Source: an uncultured Collinsella sp. (GTDB lineage Bacteria; Actinomycetota; Coriobacteriia; Coriobacteriales; Coriobacteriaceae). From it: DNA of 23,240 bases. Of the stretch, positions 17,064 to 23,240 are shown one piece after another (the stretch's first letter is position 1; every line of letters starts with the position of its first letter). The notes under the pieces are model-generated. The model was not told the origin of the DNA. It did not search any database and saw nothing but the letters and a program-made list of their open reading frames with translations. The DNA lies in contig CABRHR010000024.1 of NCBI GenBank assembly GCA_902470835.1, positions 1 to 23,240 on the forward strand, written 5' to 3'. The translations under genes were made by a program, and so were the position numbers.

Positions 17064-18131
17064 CTAAACAGCCTGTGCCAGCTTCTCGGCTCGCTCGGCG
17101 GCGGCGAGCGCCTCGATGACGATGCCGAGCTGGTCGCCCAGAAGCACGCCGTTGTAGGTGGAGTTGAAGCCGATGCGGTGATCGGTCACACGGTCCTGGG
17201 GCTGGTTGTAGGTACGGATCTTCTCGGAACGATTGCCGTGGCCGATCTGGCTCTGACGCTCGGCACCGAGCTCGGCCTGCTGCTTCTCGAGCTCCATCTC
17301 GTACAGACGGGCGCGCAGCATCTGCATGCAGACCTCGCGGTTCTGAATCTGGGAGCGCTGCTCCTGCGACTGCACCACGGTGTTGGTGGGCAGGTGGGTG
17401 ATGCGCACGGCAGAGTAGGTGGTGTTAACGCACTGACCGCCAGGGCCGGAAGCGCAGTAGGTATCGATGCGCAGATCGGACTGGTTAATCTGGACGTCGA
17501 TCTCCTCGGCCTCGGGAAGCACGGCAACGGTAGCCGTGGAGGTCTGGATACGGCCCTGGGACTCGGTCTTGGGGACACGCTGGACGCGGTGCACGCCGGA
17601 CTCGTACTTCATGACGGAGTAGACGCGGTCGCCCTCGACCTTGAACTCGATGGACTTAAAGCCGCCAGCCTCGCTGGGGCTGGAATCGAGCACAGTGGTC
17701 TTCCAACCGCGCGACTCGCAGAAGCGTTGATACATCTTGTACAGATCGCCGGCAAAGATGGCGGCCTCGTCGCCACCGGCGGCGGAGCGGATCTCGACGA
17801 TGGTGTTCTTGTCGTCGTTGGGATCGCTCGGGATGAGCATGTACTTGATGTCTTCCTCGAGCTGCGGGAGCTTTTCCTCGTTCTCGGAGATGTCCATCTG
17901 GAGCATCTCCTTCTCGTCCGCATCGCTGGTGTCGCGGAGCATCTCCTTGGCGGCCTCGATGTCATCGAGCGCGCCGATGTACTCACGCGAGGTGGCGATG
18001 AGGTCGGACTGGTGTGCGTACTCCTTGTTGAGACGCGTGAACTCCTTGATGTCGGAGGCGACGGCCGGGTCGGAAAGCTTCTTCTCGAGCTCCTCGTAGG
18101 CCTTAATGATCTTTTCGAGCTTGTCGCGCAT
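17064..18131 (-). CDS. prfA: Peptide chain release factor 1
   Basis: RF1 ends translation at UAA and UAG. The 355-residue protein has an N-terminal coiled domain, EIRSAAGGDEAAIFAGDLYKMY, GVHRVQRVPKTESQGRIQTS with the stop-codon reading PxT motif (PKT, 187-189) that marks RF1 rather than RF2, and SGPGGQCVNTTYSAVRITHLPT with the catalytic GGQ (231-233). The C-terminus SEKIRTYNQPQDRVTDHRI is standard. The ATG at 18131 has AAAGGAG seven bases upstream. The stop codon is TAG, which RF1 itself reads. PrmC, the enzyme that methylates this GGQ, is encoded next on the same strand but across a 640-base gap with a terminator. No rpmE gene is found upstream, although rpmE-prfA is a common actinobacterial order. 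Confidence 0.98.
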   Translation of the reverse strand: MRDKLEKIIKAYEELEKKLSDPAVASDIKEFTRLNKEYAHQSDLIATSREYIGALDDIEAAKEMLRDTSDADEKEMLQMDISENEEKLPQLEEDIKYMLIPSDPNDDKNTIVEIRSAAGGDEAAIFAGDLYKMYQRFCESRGWKTTVLDSSPSEAGGFKSIEFKVEGDRVYSVMKYESGVHRVQRVPKTESQGRIQTSTATVAVLPEAEEIDVQINQSDLRIDTYCASGPGGQCVNTTYSAVRITHLPTNTVVQSQEQRSQIQNREVCMQMLRARLYEMELEKQQAELGAERQSQIGHGNRSEKIRTYNQPQDRVTDHRIGFNSTYNGVLLGDQLGIVIEALAAAERAEKLAQAV

Positions 18132-18327
18132 GGCGGGACTCCTTTATGTGCGTGAAGGTGAAAATCGGCAGAGTTGATGGGGCGCACGGCGCCACTGTGG
18201 GGGTAAGCCCAGCTAGAACATGTCGATCTTCAGATACATGCGCATCCCTTCGCGTATGGGGTACATAGTTGCGGTCTAACCCATACATGATAGCGTGCGC
18301 AGGCATACCTGCATATAACCCGCACGG
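18132..18327 (-). promoter_or_regulatory. prfA leader region with possible short upstream ORF
   Basis: About 200 bases between the M20 peptidase gene and prfA. On the minus strand a tiny frame of eight codons ending in TAG (18213-18239) follows GAAGGG at an ideal six-base spacing. Two inverted repeats are visible: GTATGGG/CCCATAC (18254-18260 and 18280-18286) and GGCGC-ACG-GCGCC (18181-18193). A prfA promoter must lie here or upstream, but I cannot place one with confidence. The leader role is inference. Confidence 0.3.
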
Positions 18328-18360
18328 AATGTGACAAAGGGTCAGTTCCTTTGTCACATT
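18328..18360. repeat. Hairpin repeat, family B copy 1 (after M20 peptidase gene)
   Basis: A perfect 13-bp palindrome: AATGTGACAAAGG (18328-18340), 7-base centre, complementary arm 18348-18360. It starts immediately at the TAG stop of the M20 peptidase gene. No T-run follows on the minus strand, so termination is uncertain. It matches the stem at 19807-19835 in layout and most bases. Confidence 0.75.
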
Positions 18361-19788
18361 CTAGAGCGTGTGGAGCAGGGCTATGAGAAAGCGGATGCCT
18401 TGGAGGTAGGCGCGACGAGTGATGCGCTCGTTGGTGCCGTGGACGCCGCGGTCGCATTCGTCATCGTCGACCACAAAGGCGGAGAAGCGGATGCACTCGT
18501 GGCAAATGCGCTGGTAGTTGGCGGCATCGGTTGCGCCAATCACGGTCGAGGGCACGATGCCAATCGGCTCTTGGCCCACCGCAGACGATCCGTTTTCCTC
18601 CGCACCCCTGGGATCACGGAAATAGCGGGCGGCGATGGCGCGGACGGCCTCGAGCCCCGGACCGCCCACGCGCGGGGACGGCGAGGGCTCGGAGCTGCCG
18701 GGGCCAAGCTCGACCTCGACTCGGCCAGCGAGCCCAGCGGTGGCAACGGCCTCGCGGCAGCAGGCCACGACATCGGCCACGCTCGTACCCTCGAGCATGC
18801 GGAAGTTGATATTGGCCCACATATCCTGCGGCATTACGTTGGCACCGGTACTGCCACCTTCGATTTGCGTGGGCGCGCAGGTGGTGGTCACAAGCGGGTA
18901 AAGTTTTTTGCTGGCGAGGCAGTCGCGCACGATGGCATCCTTGCCGGCAGCAATCTCGTCTGCGGTATAAAGCCCCAGCTCGACAAGCTGCGCGGCAAGC
19001 AGATCGGTCACACGCGCCGGCCACTCGATATCGCAAATCGCGGCAATAGCGCGGCTGAGTACTTCGAGCGACGTGCCGCCGTAAGGGTTGGAAGAATGCC
19101 CGCCCTCGCTTCTCGTCTTGAGCACGATATCGGCATAGCCCTTCTCGGCAAGATCGGCATGCATAAGCCAGCCCTCACCTGCGCCGTACTCGGCAGCCGC
19201 AACGATACGATAGTCGCCCTCGTCGATCAGGTACTCAAGCTCAATGCCACGCTCCTGGAGCGCGCGACCAATGGCACCCGCGCCGTACTGCGTGGTCTCC
19301 TCATCCTGGCCAAAGGCCAGCAGCAGGGTTCGTTCGTGTTGCCAGCCGTGCGCCAGCGCATACTCAACGGCCTCCAGGATGCCCGCAACTTGGTCTTTCA
19401 TATCGATGGCGCCGCGACCCCAAATATAGGTGTCGTCCACATGCCCGCTAAAGGGATCGTGCGTCCAGTCTGTCTCGGTGCCCGGCACCACGGGAACCAC
19501 GTCCATGTGGCCCATGAGCATGACCGGCTTGAGGGCGGGGTCGGTGCCGGCAAGCGTCACGAGCAGCGAATGGTCGATGAGCTCGACCTCGCCCGCCGCA
19601 AACACGCGCGGCCAGGCCTGCTGCATATAGGCACGCAGGTCGGCAAACGCCTGCCAGTCCACCGTCTGGGCATCCATGCTCGAAATCGTCGGAAACGACA
19701 GCACGCGGCCCAGGCGCTCGCACGCGCCGACCTCGTCGATATCGGCAAAATCATCCTCGTGCGCAAAGAAGCGCCAAACCTCGGCCAT
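18361..19788 (-). CDS. M20-family metallopeptidase (PM20D1/carboxypeptidase S type)
   Basis: A di-zinc hydrolase of the M20 clan, likely cutting dipeptides or N-acyl amino acids; substrate cannot be read from sequence. The 475-residue protein shows LMGHMDVVPV (metal His94), IWGRGAIDMKDQ (bridging Asp129), LAFGQDEETTQYGA (Glu163 and Glu164), EGGHSSNPYGGTS in the dimerisation (lid) domain, EGGSTGANVMPQ and the final GVHGTNERI with the last metal His. This arrangement, with W...PFSG after the first motif, is that of the PM20D1/CPS group rather than DapE. The ATG at 19788 is chosen because GGAGG lies five bases before it; a TTG at 19800 overlaps that ribosome site. It begins just after the terminator of the ABC importer operon, so it probably has its own transcript or is read by leakage. 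Confidence 0.92.
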   Translation of the reverse strand: MAEVWRFFAHEDDFADIDEVGACERLGRVLSFPTISSMDAQTVDWQAFADLRAYMQQAWPRVFAAGEVELIDHSLLVTLAGTDPALKPVMLMGHMDVVPVVPGTETDWTHDPFSGHVDDTYIWGRGAIDMKDQVAGILEAVEYALAHGWQHERTLLLAFGQDEETTQYGAGAIGRALQERGIELEYLIDEGDYRIVAAAEYGAGEGWLMHADLAEKGYADIVLKTRSEGGHSSNPYGGTSLEVLSRAIAAICDIEWPARVTDLLAAQLVELGLYTADEIAAGKDAIVRDCLASKKLYPLVTTTCAPTQIEGGSTGANVMPQDMWANINFRMLEGTSVADVVACCREAVATAGLAGRVEVELGPGSSEPSPSPRVGGPGLEAVRAIAARYFRDPRGAEENGSSAVGQEPIGIVPSTVIGATDAANYQRICHECIRFSAFVVDDDECDRGVHGTNERITRRAYLQGIRFLIALLHTL

Positions 19789-19798
19789 GCCTTCCTCC

Positions 19799-19835
19799 AA
19801 AAACAGCGTGGCAAAGAGACGGTCCCTTTGCCACG
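19799..19835 (-). terminator. Intrinsic terminator after the ABC importer operon (hairpin family B copy 2)
   Basis: The minus transcript pairs arms 19823-19835 and 19807-19819 (13 bp, one G-T pair) around the loop CCG, then reads CTGTTTTTGG with five T residues (19799-19803). It lies 10 bases past the ATPase gene stop and just before the ribosome site of the M20 gene. Its stem core GTGGCAAAGGGA resembles GTGACAAAGG of the repeat at 18328-18360, so both are copies of one element. Confidence 0.8.
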
Positions 19836-19845
19836 TTCGCTTGCA

Positions 19846-20628
19846 TTATTTGTCGTTGAGGTAACGCGAGAGGAACTCGCGGGTGCGCTGGTGCTTAGGG
19901 TTGCCGAAGAGCTCGACCGGCGCGGCATCCTCGAGCACCACGCCCTTGTCCATGAAGACCACGCGGTCGGACACCGTGCGGGCAAAGGCCATCTCGTGCG
20001 TGACGACGACCATGGTCATGCCGTCGGCAGCGAGCTTGCGCATGACCTCGAGCACCTCGCCCACGATCTCGGGGTCGAGTGCGGAGGTCGGCTCGTCGAA
20101 CAGCATGATCTGCGGGTTCATGCATAGAGCACGAGCGATGGCCACGCGCTGCTTTTGACCACCGGACAGGCGACCCACGGCGGCGTGCGCGAATTTTTCG
20201 AGTCCCACACTCGTCAGATGCTCCATCGCAATTTTTTCAGCCTCGGCCTTGCTCATCTTTTTGAGCGTGACGGGCGCGAGCGTGCAGTTGTCGAGCACAT
20301 CCATGTTGTTGAACAGGTTAAAGCCCTGGAACACCATGCCGATGTCCTCGCGCAGCTTGTTGATGTTGCAGCGCTCGGCCGTGAGGTCCTGGCCGTGGAA
20401 CCAGATGTGGCCCGTGTCCGGAGTCTCGAGCAGGTTGAGGCAACGCAGCAGTGTCGACTTACCCGAGCCCGAGGCGCCGATGATGGTGACGACCTCGCCG
20501 GGGTTAACGGCCAGGTCGATGCCCTTGAGCACCTCGAGCGAGCCAAAGCTCTTGTGCAGGCCCTCAACGCGGATGAGCGGCTCTTTGGTTTGCGCGGCCG
20601 CAACGCCGGTAGTGGCGATATCTGCCAT
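19846..20628 (-). CDS. Amino-acid ABC importer ATPase subunit (GlnQ type)
   Basis: Cytoplasmic ATP-hydrolysing subunit driving a polar amino-acid importer. The 260-residue protein carries the Walker A motif GASGSGKST (51-59), the Q-loop region [10 protein letters not shown], the signature [16 protein letters not shown], Walker [13 protein letters not shown] and the switch His in [10 protein letters not shown]. The wording is close to GlnQ/HisP proteins. The ATG at 20628 has AGGAG seven bases upstream; the frame is open 25 codons further, an overlong extension without a ribosome site. It lies 22 bases after the permease gene and is last in the operon. The exact amino acid cannot be told. Confidence 0.95.
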   Translation of the reverse strand: MADIATTGVAAAQTKEPLIRVEGLHKSFGSLEVLKGIDLAVNPGEVVTIIGASGSGKSTLLRCLNLLETPDTGHIWFHGQDLTAERCNINKLREDIGMVFQGFNLFNNMDVLDNCTLAPVTLKKMSKAEAEKIAMEHLTSVGLEKFAHAAVGRLSGGQKQRVAIARALCMNPQIMLFDEPTSALDPEIVGEVLEVMRKLAADGMTMVVVTHEMAFARTVSDRVVFMDKGVVLEDAAPVELFGNPKHQRTREFLSRYLNDK

Positions 20629-20650
20629 GATGAATCTCCTCGTCTTGCGC

Positions 20651-21799
20651 CTAGTTGGAGCTGGGCAGCGTGGCCGGAGCCTCGGCGCCGAGCTTTTTGC
20701 CAAAGGCCTCGAGCAGGCGGCTCGCCACGAGCGTCAGGATCAGGTAGACCACGAGCGCCACGCAGTAGACCTCCATCTGGCGGTAGTACACGCCGGCGAC
20801 GGTGGTGGTGGCGTACATGAGGTCGAACACGCCGATGACCGAAAGCACTGACGAGTCCTTGATGTTGATGATGAGCTCGTTGGTGAGCGCGGGGATCGCG
20901 TTTTTAATACCCTGCGGGAACACGACCTTGCGCATGGCCTGCCATTGCGACAGACCCAGCGAGCGCGCCGCCTCGGCCTGGCCGGGGTCGATGGACTCGA
21001 TGCCGCCGCGCAAGACCTCCATCATATAGGCGGTGGAGTTGAGCGAAATGGTGACGAGGCCCGCGGTAAAGGTGCTCCAAATCTGGTTGGCCTGCGCCGT
21101 CTCGAAGCCCATGCCGCGCAGAACGGTAAAGCCCGCGTAGTAGATGAGCAGGCCCTGCACCATCATGGGCGTGCCGCGCACGATGGTGGAGTAAACGGTC
21201 GCAAAGCCGCGGCCGATGCTCTTAAAGAAACGCGTGAGATCGTTGTCCACACGGTCGAACGTCTGGATGCGCAGGAACACGAAAAGCAGCGCCAGGAAAA
21301 AGGCGATGACGGTGCCGAAAGTAGCAAGCGCGATGGTGATCTCGATGCCGCGAATAAAGAAGTCGCCGCTCTTATAGGTCATGTAGACCAGGCTCGGCAA
21401 AAAGTCGCTGGGATTGGAGTCCGAGACAATGCTCACCTGTACCAGGTCGATAAACGACATGACGCAGCGGTCGATAAAGAAGATCGCTGCAATGGCGACG
21501 ACGACATAGCTGCTCAGGCGCGCGCCGCGACGGAAACGCTCGGATGCGAATGGCGATTTTTCGCGATAGTCGTTCCAGTGCATGAGCTTGGTGACGAGCG
21601 CCGCCGCCGACACGACGAGCCAGGCCCAAAGGATCGCCCAGAGGCAATCCTGGAAGATGCCGGTGGGTGCCAAAAAGCTCAGCGGGGTGGGGTTGCGCTG
21701 GCTAAACGCCAGGCCAAGCGCCGCGATGACGCTCGTGCCCAGGTATACGTAACGATGATCGGCCTCGATAAAGGAGGCCAGGCGATTGATAGTTTTCAT
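20651..21799 (-). CDS. Amino-acid ABC importer permease with extra N-terminal membrane domain
   Basis: Membrane subunit of a His/Glu/Gln/Arg-type importer. Residues 150-370 are the canonical permease: [36 protein letters not shown], and the ATPase-contacting EAA loop [37 protein letters not shown]. Most relatives have about 220 residues; this one has 382, with about 145 more at the N-terminus that carry three further hydrophobic helices (about 16-34, 50-70 and 97-117). The ATG at 21799 follows GGGAGG by four bases and lies nine bases after the binding-protein stop. The extra helices have no visible motif; they could aid assembly or be a fused membrane domain. Confidence 0.93.
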   Translation of the reverse strand: MKTINRLASFIEADHRYVYLGTSVIAALGLAFSQRNPTPLSFLAPTGIFQDCLWAILWAWLVVSAAALVTKLMHWNDYREKSPFASERFRRGARLSSYVVVAIAAIFFIDRCVMSFIDLVQVSIVSDSNPSDFLPSLVYMTYKSGDFFIRGIEITIALATFGTVIAFFLALLFVFLRIQTFDRVDNDLTRFFKSIGRGFATVYSTIVRGTPMMVQGLLIYYAGFTVLRGMGFETAQANQIWSTFTAGLVTISLNSTAYMMEVLRGGIESIDPGQAEAARSLGLSQWQAMRKVVFPQGIKNAIPALTNELIINIKDSSVLSVIGVFDLMYATTTVAGVYYRQMEVYCVALVVYLILTLVASRLLEAFGKKLGAEAPATLPSSN

Positions 21800-21808
21800 G
21801 CTGCCTCC

Positions 21809-22735
21809 CTATGCCGGCTGACGGTCGAGGCACGCGTCCCACATTTGGTCGCGCTCCTCCTGGCTGACGCCCTTGAGCGTCTTATCGATGAGTTTGAGCA
21901 GCTTGTCCGAGCCCTTGCGGCAGCCGACGTTTGCCGTGACCTCCTGCTTAAAGCCCTCGCCCTCGGCAAATTGAATCGGCACGATGCCCGGATTTTGGGC
22001 CATATAGCCCTTCTCGTTCTCGGTGTTGTAGGTCACGGCGTCGCACGTGCCCTGCAGCAGGTTCGAGAACACCGTGGGGACCGAATCGACCGGATTCTTG
22101 TGGACGACGCCCGGGATCTCGTCGATGACGGTATCGAGCATGGTGTCCTTTTGGCCGAGCACCGTGGCGCCGCTAAAGTCGCTGAGCTTGGTCGCGTTTT
22201 GGTAGGGCGAGCCCTCTTTTACGAACAGGCCAAAGTAGCCGATGAAGTACGGATCGGAAAAGCCGACGGAATCCTCGCGCTCGGGCGTGGCGCTCATGCC
22301 GGCGATGATGAGGTCGATCTGGCCGTTGTTGAGCGAATCGATGAGGCCCGAGAAGCTCTGCTTGACGGCAACGGGCTCGCCGCCGAGGGCCTTGCAGACG
22401 ATCTTGGCGATCTGCACGTCGTAGCCATCGGCATAGGCGCCCTGCACGTTATCGATGGGGATCGTGAACTCGCTGGCCTCGGAGACCTGCCAGTTGTACG
22501 GGGCGTAGGCCGCCTCCATGCCAATGCGGATCTTGTCCTTGCCAATCACGGAATCGGACAGATCGTCGCGACCGCCGCCCGTCGTGGGCTGGACCACCTT
22601 AAGCGTGGACGGACGCTGGCAGCCGGCGAGCGCGCCGGCGACGACGGTAGCGCTCGCGGCAAGAGCACTACCTAGGAAGATGCGACGGCTGCACACCGGT
22701 TGGGGCCGCGCGTCACGCTGTTGTCGAGGTTGCAT
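21809..22735 (-). CDS. Amino-acid ABC importer substrate-binding lipoprotein
   Basis: Extracellular binding protein (SBP_bac_3 type) of the importer. The 308-residue precursor begins with CSRRIFLGSALAASATVVAGALAGC: a twin-arginine motif (Arg17, Arg18) and a lipobox LAGC with Cys39 as the lipidation site, so it may be exported by the Tat pathway as a lipoprotein. The ligand domain shows IRIGMEAAYAPYNW, GYDVQIAKIVCKALG, SGLIDSLNNGQIDLIIAGMSATPERE and FSDPYF, all typical of polar amino-acid receptors. The ATG at 22735 has GGAGG six bases upstream. It is the first gene of the three-gene operon. Specificity is not determinable. Confidence 0.94.
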   Translation of the reverse strand: MQPRQQRDARPQPVCSRRIFLGSALAASATVVAGALAGCQRPSTLKVVQPTTGGGRDDLSDSVIGKDKIRIGMEAAYAPYNWQVSEASEFTIPIDNVQGAYADGYDVQIAKIVCKALGGEPVAVKQSFSGLIDSLNNGQIDLIIAGMSATPEREDSVGFSDPYFIGYFGLFVKEGSPYQNATKLSDFSGATVLGQKDTMLDTVIDEIPGVVHKNPVDSVPTVFSNLLQGTCDAVTYNTENEKGYMAQNPGIVPIQFAEGEGFKQEVTANVGCRKGSDKLLKLIDKTLKGVSQEERDQMWDACLDRQPA

Positions 22736-22851
22736 CTGATGCCTCCCCTGTATCGAATCTGTTCGGATAAGGAAAACAGAATAACAGGATAGTGCAGTGA
22801 TGGCAGCGATGCAGCGTACGGAGGAGAATTAACAGAGCGATTGGTACAAGG

Positions 22852-22879
22852 TAGTCGTTTGGACGTTCTTAAACGACTA
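22852..22879. repeat. Perfect 9-bp inverted repeat upstream of the ABC importer
   Basis: TAGTCGTTT (22852-22860) and AAACGACTA (22871-22879) are exact complements around a 10-base centre. It lies about 115 bases before the importer start codon on that gene's upstream side and 24 bases before the unknown plus-strand frame. It may be an operator or an RNA hairpin; no T-run follows in either direction. Confidence 0.4.
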
Positions 22880-22903
22880 GCCGTCGGGGACAGGGCGTCG
22901 CCC

Positions 22904-23008
22904 ATGCGCGAGCAGCTCGAGGACGGGCGCTACAGGAAGTCCTGGAAGAAGATGATGGAGCCGGACTACGAGTTCCATCCGGAGCTGGACGCGCAAACGG
23001 CGGGTTAA
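22904..23008 (+). pseudogene. Short plus-strand frame, possibly the 3' remnant of an unknown gene
   Basis: An ATG-started frame of 34 codons (MREQLEDGRYRKSWKKMMEP and onward) with normal high-GC codon use, ending in TAA at 23006. The reading frame stays open upstream of the ATG for at least 90 bases without an obvious ribosome site, so it may be the tail of a decayed gene or a small protein. I do not recognise it. The rest of 22736-23022 holds the inverted repeat at 22852-22879, presumably the importer promoter (which I cannot pinpoint), and nothing else I can name. Confidence 0.25.
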
Positions 23009-23022
23009 CGTAGCCTTCCACC

Positions 23023-23061
23023 AAAAAGGGCGGGCAGCCGCGCCCTGCGACCACCCGCCCT
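23023..23061 (-). terminator. Intrinsic terminator of the sortase-anchored protein gene
   Basis: On the minus strand the arms 23054-23061 and 23027-23034 pair perfectly (AGGGCGGG with CCCGCCCT) around a 19-base loop that can form an inner GCAG/CTGC stem. The stem leads into TTTTTGG (23023-23027). It lies about 29 bases past the stop codon at 23090. Confidence 0.85.
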
Positions 23062-23089
23062 CAATTAAAGCCCCTCTCGGCCGCCGCAG

Positions 23090-23240
23090 CTACCGGTTCC
23101 GGCGCCGCAGGATCACGCCTGCGGCGATCAGCACCACCGCGCCGCCCGCGATGCCACCCAGGGCCATCGGCGACAAGCTGGTATCGCCCATCTCCGGCAG
23201 ACCCGGCTTCTCCTTCTTCGGCACCGGCGACTTGCTCGGC
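23090..23240 (-). CDS. C-terminal end of a sortase-anchored surface protein (LPEMG motif), partial
   Basis: Only the last 49 residues lie in the window. They form a complete cell-wall sorting signal: a Pro/Lys-rich linker (PSKSPVPKKEKPG), the motif LPEMGDTS in place of canonical LPxTG, a hydrophobic helix (LGGIAGGAVVLIAAGVIL) and the basic tail RRRNR before a TAG stop. Such proteins are cut by sortase within the motif and attached to peptidoglycan. Met at the fourth motif position is unusual. The DT following the Gly is common after LPxTG in Coriobacteriia and Firmicutes. The terminator at 23023-23061 confirms the 3' end. The 5' part, with any signal peptide and adhesion domains, is outside the window. 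Confidence 0.88.
   Translation of the reverse strand, partial: PSKSPVPKKEKPGLPEMGDTSLSPMALGGIAGGAVVLIAAGVILRRRNR

Noticed and set aside
18132..18327. rpmE (ribosomal protein L31) upstream of prfA
   Set aside because: The expected neighbour in many actinobacteria, but no L31-like frame is found in this gap.
18331..20127. 598-codon plus-strand open frame
   Set aside because: It is the antisense of the M20 peptidase and ATPase genes, whose motifs are unmistakable; long antisense frames are common in high-GC DNA.
20945..22675. 576-codon plus-strand open frame
   Set aside because: Antisense shadow of the permease and binding-protein genes; no recognisable protein features.

Overview
The window looks like chromosome from a high-GC, Gram-positive actinobacterium of the class Coriobacteriia; Collinsella is my best guess, by inference from gene order, protein flavour and base composition, and no database was searched. 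Most of it is conserved housekeeping DNA read from the minus strand. I do not see a complete new multi-gene system. The unusual material is smaller: two families of dispersed hairpins, large insertions in PrmC and TsaC, a secretory-type leader on the ATP synthase b subunit, a toxin-antitoxin pair set into the release-factor/tRNA-modification cluster, and a long unexplained gap between prfA and prmC.

Layout. Bases 1-45 are Illumina Nextera adapter, not genome. A 5'-truncated peptidase T gene follows on the plus strand and ends at a terminator shared with the opposing genes. From about 1.4 to 11.0 kb the minus strand carries a complete F-type ATP synthase operon (atpI-B-E-F-H-A-G-D-C). After an intrinsic terminator come murA (peptidoglycan precursor synthesis) and an LCP-family wall-polymer ligase. 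Upstream of the atp promoter lie upp (uracil salvage), glpK (glycerol kinase) and tsaC (tRNA t6A synthesis). Next come a RelE/HigB-type toxin with an XRE antitoxin, prmC (release-factor methyltransferase) and prfA (release factor 1).

Further on are an M20-family metallopeptidase and a three-gene polar amino-acid ABC importer (lipoprotein, permease, ATPase). The window ends in the last 49 residues of a sortase-anchored surface protein with an LPxTG-like LPEMG motif.

How it works together. The atp genes are tightly packed, several with start/stop overlaps, as expected for a co-translated complex. PrmC methylates the GGQ motif of the RF1 encoded by prfA, and TsaC acts in tRNA modification, so prfA-prmC-tsaC form a translation-fidelity neighbourhood now interrupted by the toxin-antitoxin pair and by a 640-bp spacer with its own terminator and promoter. 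The peptidases and importer fit a peptide- and amino-acid-using gut anaerobe. Both window edges cut genes (pepT at its 5' end, the surface protein at its 5' end).
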